Origin: Chrysomallon squamiferum
Taxonomy: Eukaryota; Mollusca; Gastropoda; Neomphalida; Peltospiridae
NCBI GenBank assembly: GCA_012295275.1
Contig: CM022674.1
Span: forward strand, 1,848,242 to 1,863,241
Reading direction: 5' to 3'
DNA length: 15,000 nucleotides
This document shows, one piece after another, positions 13,595 through 15,000 of the stretch. The stretch's first letter is position 1. The number at the start of each line of letters is the position of its first letter. The notes under the pieces are model-generated. The model had not been told where the DNA came from. It was given only the letters and a program-made list of their open reading frames with translations, and did not search any database. The translations under genes were made by a program, and so were the position numbers.

Positions 13595-13698
13595 GGGAGG
13601 GAGGAAATGCAACAAACAAACCGCACAGTAACACAACTGAATACAAAATAGATTTAAATTATTGATTTACGTACCATTGATGGAATACATACATACAT
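13351..13698. repeat. Direct repeat of about 35 bp flanking an A-tailed element
   Basis: GATTTGCGTACCATTGATGG at 13351-13370 and GATTTACGTACCATTGATGG at 13664-13683 differ at one base. Both continue with ATACATAC-type sequence. They bracket the first arm of the inverted repeat and its A run. Confidence 0.8.
13384..13593 (+). repeat. A-tailed interspersed element, left copy
   Basis: Starts near CATAATAAATAAAGCCC, contains CTCCGTTAATCGTCAAGA and AAATTTCAGCGGACTTTATT, and ends in a run of about 26 A residues. Its reverse complement recurs at 13745-13921. It has a 26-bp segment (about 13409-13434) that the other copy lacks. I found no protein frame and no obvious tRNA-like promoter boxes. Confidence 0.8.
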
Positions 13699-13744
13699 GC
13701 ATATATATGTTTGTTGCTTTGTTTTGTTTGTTTGTTTGTTGTTG
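13594..13744. other. Spacer between the two inverted element copies
   Basis: Starts with a GGGGAGGGAGG patch. It contains the second copy of the 35-bp direct repeat, TACA and ATAT units and a TTTG/TTTGTTTG tract. No gene was recognised. Confidence 0.6.
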
Positions 13745-13921
13745 TTTTTTTTTTTTTTTTTTAAATTAATATAATCAAACTTTTTTACTAATAAAGTCCG
13801 CTGAAATTTAACAACAGAAATGTCTTGACGATTAACGGAGACTGTCTTTTTCTATTTTATAAGGAAAAGAAAACAAATATGCATTCAATAAAGCTGAACT
13901 GCGAGGGTTTATTATGATGGA
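13745..13921 (-). repeat. A-tailed interspersed element, right copy (inverted)
   Basis: On the minus strand it reads from CATAATAAACCCTCGCA to AATTTAAAAAA. It is about 90% identical by eye to the left copy over the shared 110-bp core. The two A tails point towards each other. Confidence 0.82.
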
Positions 13922-14326
13922 TTTTAAATATGACATTTATGAGCCATATCGTTATGGTGACTAAACCAATAACCAATCAAAATGGGGGAGAATAAGTCAC
14001 GTGCTTGACAAACCGCAGATCAGCACTCCATGAGGTCCTTAAGGGAAAGTAAAATCAGCATAATTCGTGATGGTTCGACACAAGAAATGACGACGTGACA
14101 TGTTTATTGCTAGTTTCTGACATGTCGTGTCACCATGTTGTAGTTCTTTTTTTCTTTTTCCTTTTTTAATTTATATTTCATTGACTGAAAGAAACAGGAT
14201 GCTATTTGCTGATTATTTCATACTTGGTACATAATCCTAGAATCTAGGTTTGTGAGCAGAACAGTATTAGTCTGTGAATTCAAGAGTCGTGTCTTTTGTT
14301 TTGTTTTTTTCTTCTTCTTCCTTTCT

Positions 14327-14433
14327 TCACAATGCTAATTTCTTAAAGTTGGAAGACCTGATAAAGACGTCTTCCATTTCTGAAATTGTTTCTTGAACGC
14401 AAATATCAGCAGCATATGCATCTTCAGTACTAC
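14327..14433 (-). other. Protein-like open frame, candidate exon (unproven)
   Basis: After an AG at 14435-14434 the frame reads STEDAYAADICVQETISEME, then DVFIRSSNFKKLAL and TGA. The composition is ordinary for a protein and lacks the low complexity of its surroundings. The SSNF word recalls the SSNLI that precedes the MIDAS in RGLG-like proteins. However, no donor in the required phase 1 is present, and a stop lies directly upstream of the AG. It may be chance. Confidence 0.18.
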
Positions 14434-14554
14434 CTTATATTAGTTCTCAAAATTAGCACTACCCAAGTACAAGTCATAAACTAATGTAACAGGTGTCTTT
14501 GTTTTGGTTCTGTTACAAACACTAGTGTGTAAACAGCCCTCCACGGACCGAATG

Positions 14555-14578
14555 AAAAAAAAAAAAAAAAAAAAAAAA
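14555..14578. repeat. Poly(A) run
   Basis: An uninterrupted run of about 24 A residues in the right-hand non-coding region. Confidence 0.92.
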
Positions 14579-14579
14579 G

Positions 14580-15000
14580 AATGGCGTCGTTGATTAGCTA
14601 AGTGAGGTTCAGGGAGAATGATCAATGGAAGTTTTTTTTTAATGGACAGTGCACACGCGTGAAGAACTGAAGTGAGATGATTACTTAATTGACAGAGGGA
14701 GGACAGAAACAGATGGTTAGATGGATTGGTGAACGTGTGGATATATATATATATATATATATAAATGGCCGAATAAAAACGAATGATAGATGAATGGATT
14801 TGAATGTTTGTTTTGTAAAGGATGGAAAGATGGATTTGAATTTTTTTTTTGTTGTGGACGTACGTACGGATAGAAAGATGGATGTATATGGATGGGCAGA
14901 GGAATAAATGGAAACATGGTAGATGAATATAATGGATGAACTGGCTACCTGGTGGATTCATTAATAAAGCAAACATTGCACGTAAAATTAGATGAACTGT
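14580..15000. repeat. Degenerate GATG/ATGG-rich tract with (AT)n core
   Basis: Many GATG, ATGG and GATAGATG words spread over 400 bp, with a (TA)n array inside. ATGGATTTGAAT occurs twice, at about 14793 and 14831. This looks like a decayed tetranucleotide minisatellite. The long minus-strand open frame across it is a by-product of the repeat. Confidence 0.7.
14741..14763. repeat. (AT)n microsatellite
   Basis: About 11 AT units inside the GATG-rich tract. Confidence 0.93.

Larger units (their letters stand above)
13922..14580. other. Unassigned right-hand region (probable intron or 5' flank of the copine-domain gene)
   Basis: No confident exon. It is more complex in composition than the introns to its left. 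An open minus-strand frame at 14433-14327 is the most protein-like part. A poly(A) run lies at 14555-14578. Confidence 0.5.

Noticed and set aside
14440-14976. A 178-codon minus-strand open frame, the longest in the window
   Set aside because: It is a translation of GATG, AT and poly(A) repeats, rich in His, Ser, Ile and Tyr runs, with no domain or splice support.

Overview
The window is nuclear DNA of a multicellular animal. It is very AT-rich and full of mono-, di-, tri- and tetranucleotide repeats. Its genes are split into short exons joined by GT-AG introns of about 0.1-1 kb. Three genes can be read with confidence from spliced, phase-consistent exons whose products resemble well-known eukaryotic families. 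The compact introns and the protein sequences suggest an invertebrate, perhaps a mollusc or other lophotrochozoan, but that placement is weak. Nothing points to a bacterial, viral or plasmid origin.

Layout. (1) 237-3716, minus strand: the N-terminal half of a class I-like facilitative hexose transporter (SLC2A/GLUT). Six exons are clear and a seventh 46-bp exon is probable. The gene runs off the left edge after TM6. (2) 3717-5699: a divergent intergenic region of about 2 kb with an ETS-like element close to both start codons, three blocks of simple repeat and one short unexplained ATGGCGG segment. (3) 5700-8739, plus strand: a complete five-exon POLR2D (RPB4) gene encoding 141 residues, close to the roughly 142 of animal orthologues. 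(4) 8740-11142: the convergent interval holding the 3' flanks of POLR2D and of the next gene, including an 85-bp tandem duplication and (GTAT)n and (GT)n arrays. (5) 11143-13190, minus strand: the last four coding exons of a copine/VWA-domain protein. It is closer to the RGLG type than to classical copines, keeps its MIDAS residues and ends directly after the copine domain with no RING finger. (6) 13191-15000: no confident exon. It holds a large inverted repeat made of two A-tailed copies of an unnamed element, and a GATG-rich degenerate tract. The 5' exons of the copine gene are either here and unrecognised or beyond the right edge.

The three genes have no shared pathway. POLR2D serves transcription, the SLC2A product imports hexose at the plasma membrane, and the copine-domain protein is a likely metal-dependent adaptor. 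The only visible link is the possible shared promoter region between the first two. I see no novel multi-gene system. The most interesting material is repeat structure: microsatellites sitting at 3' splice sites, the foldback pair, and a (CT)n/(GA)n pair in one intron that could form an RNA hairpin.
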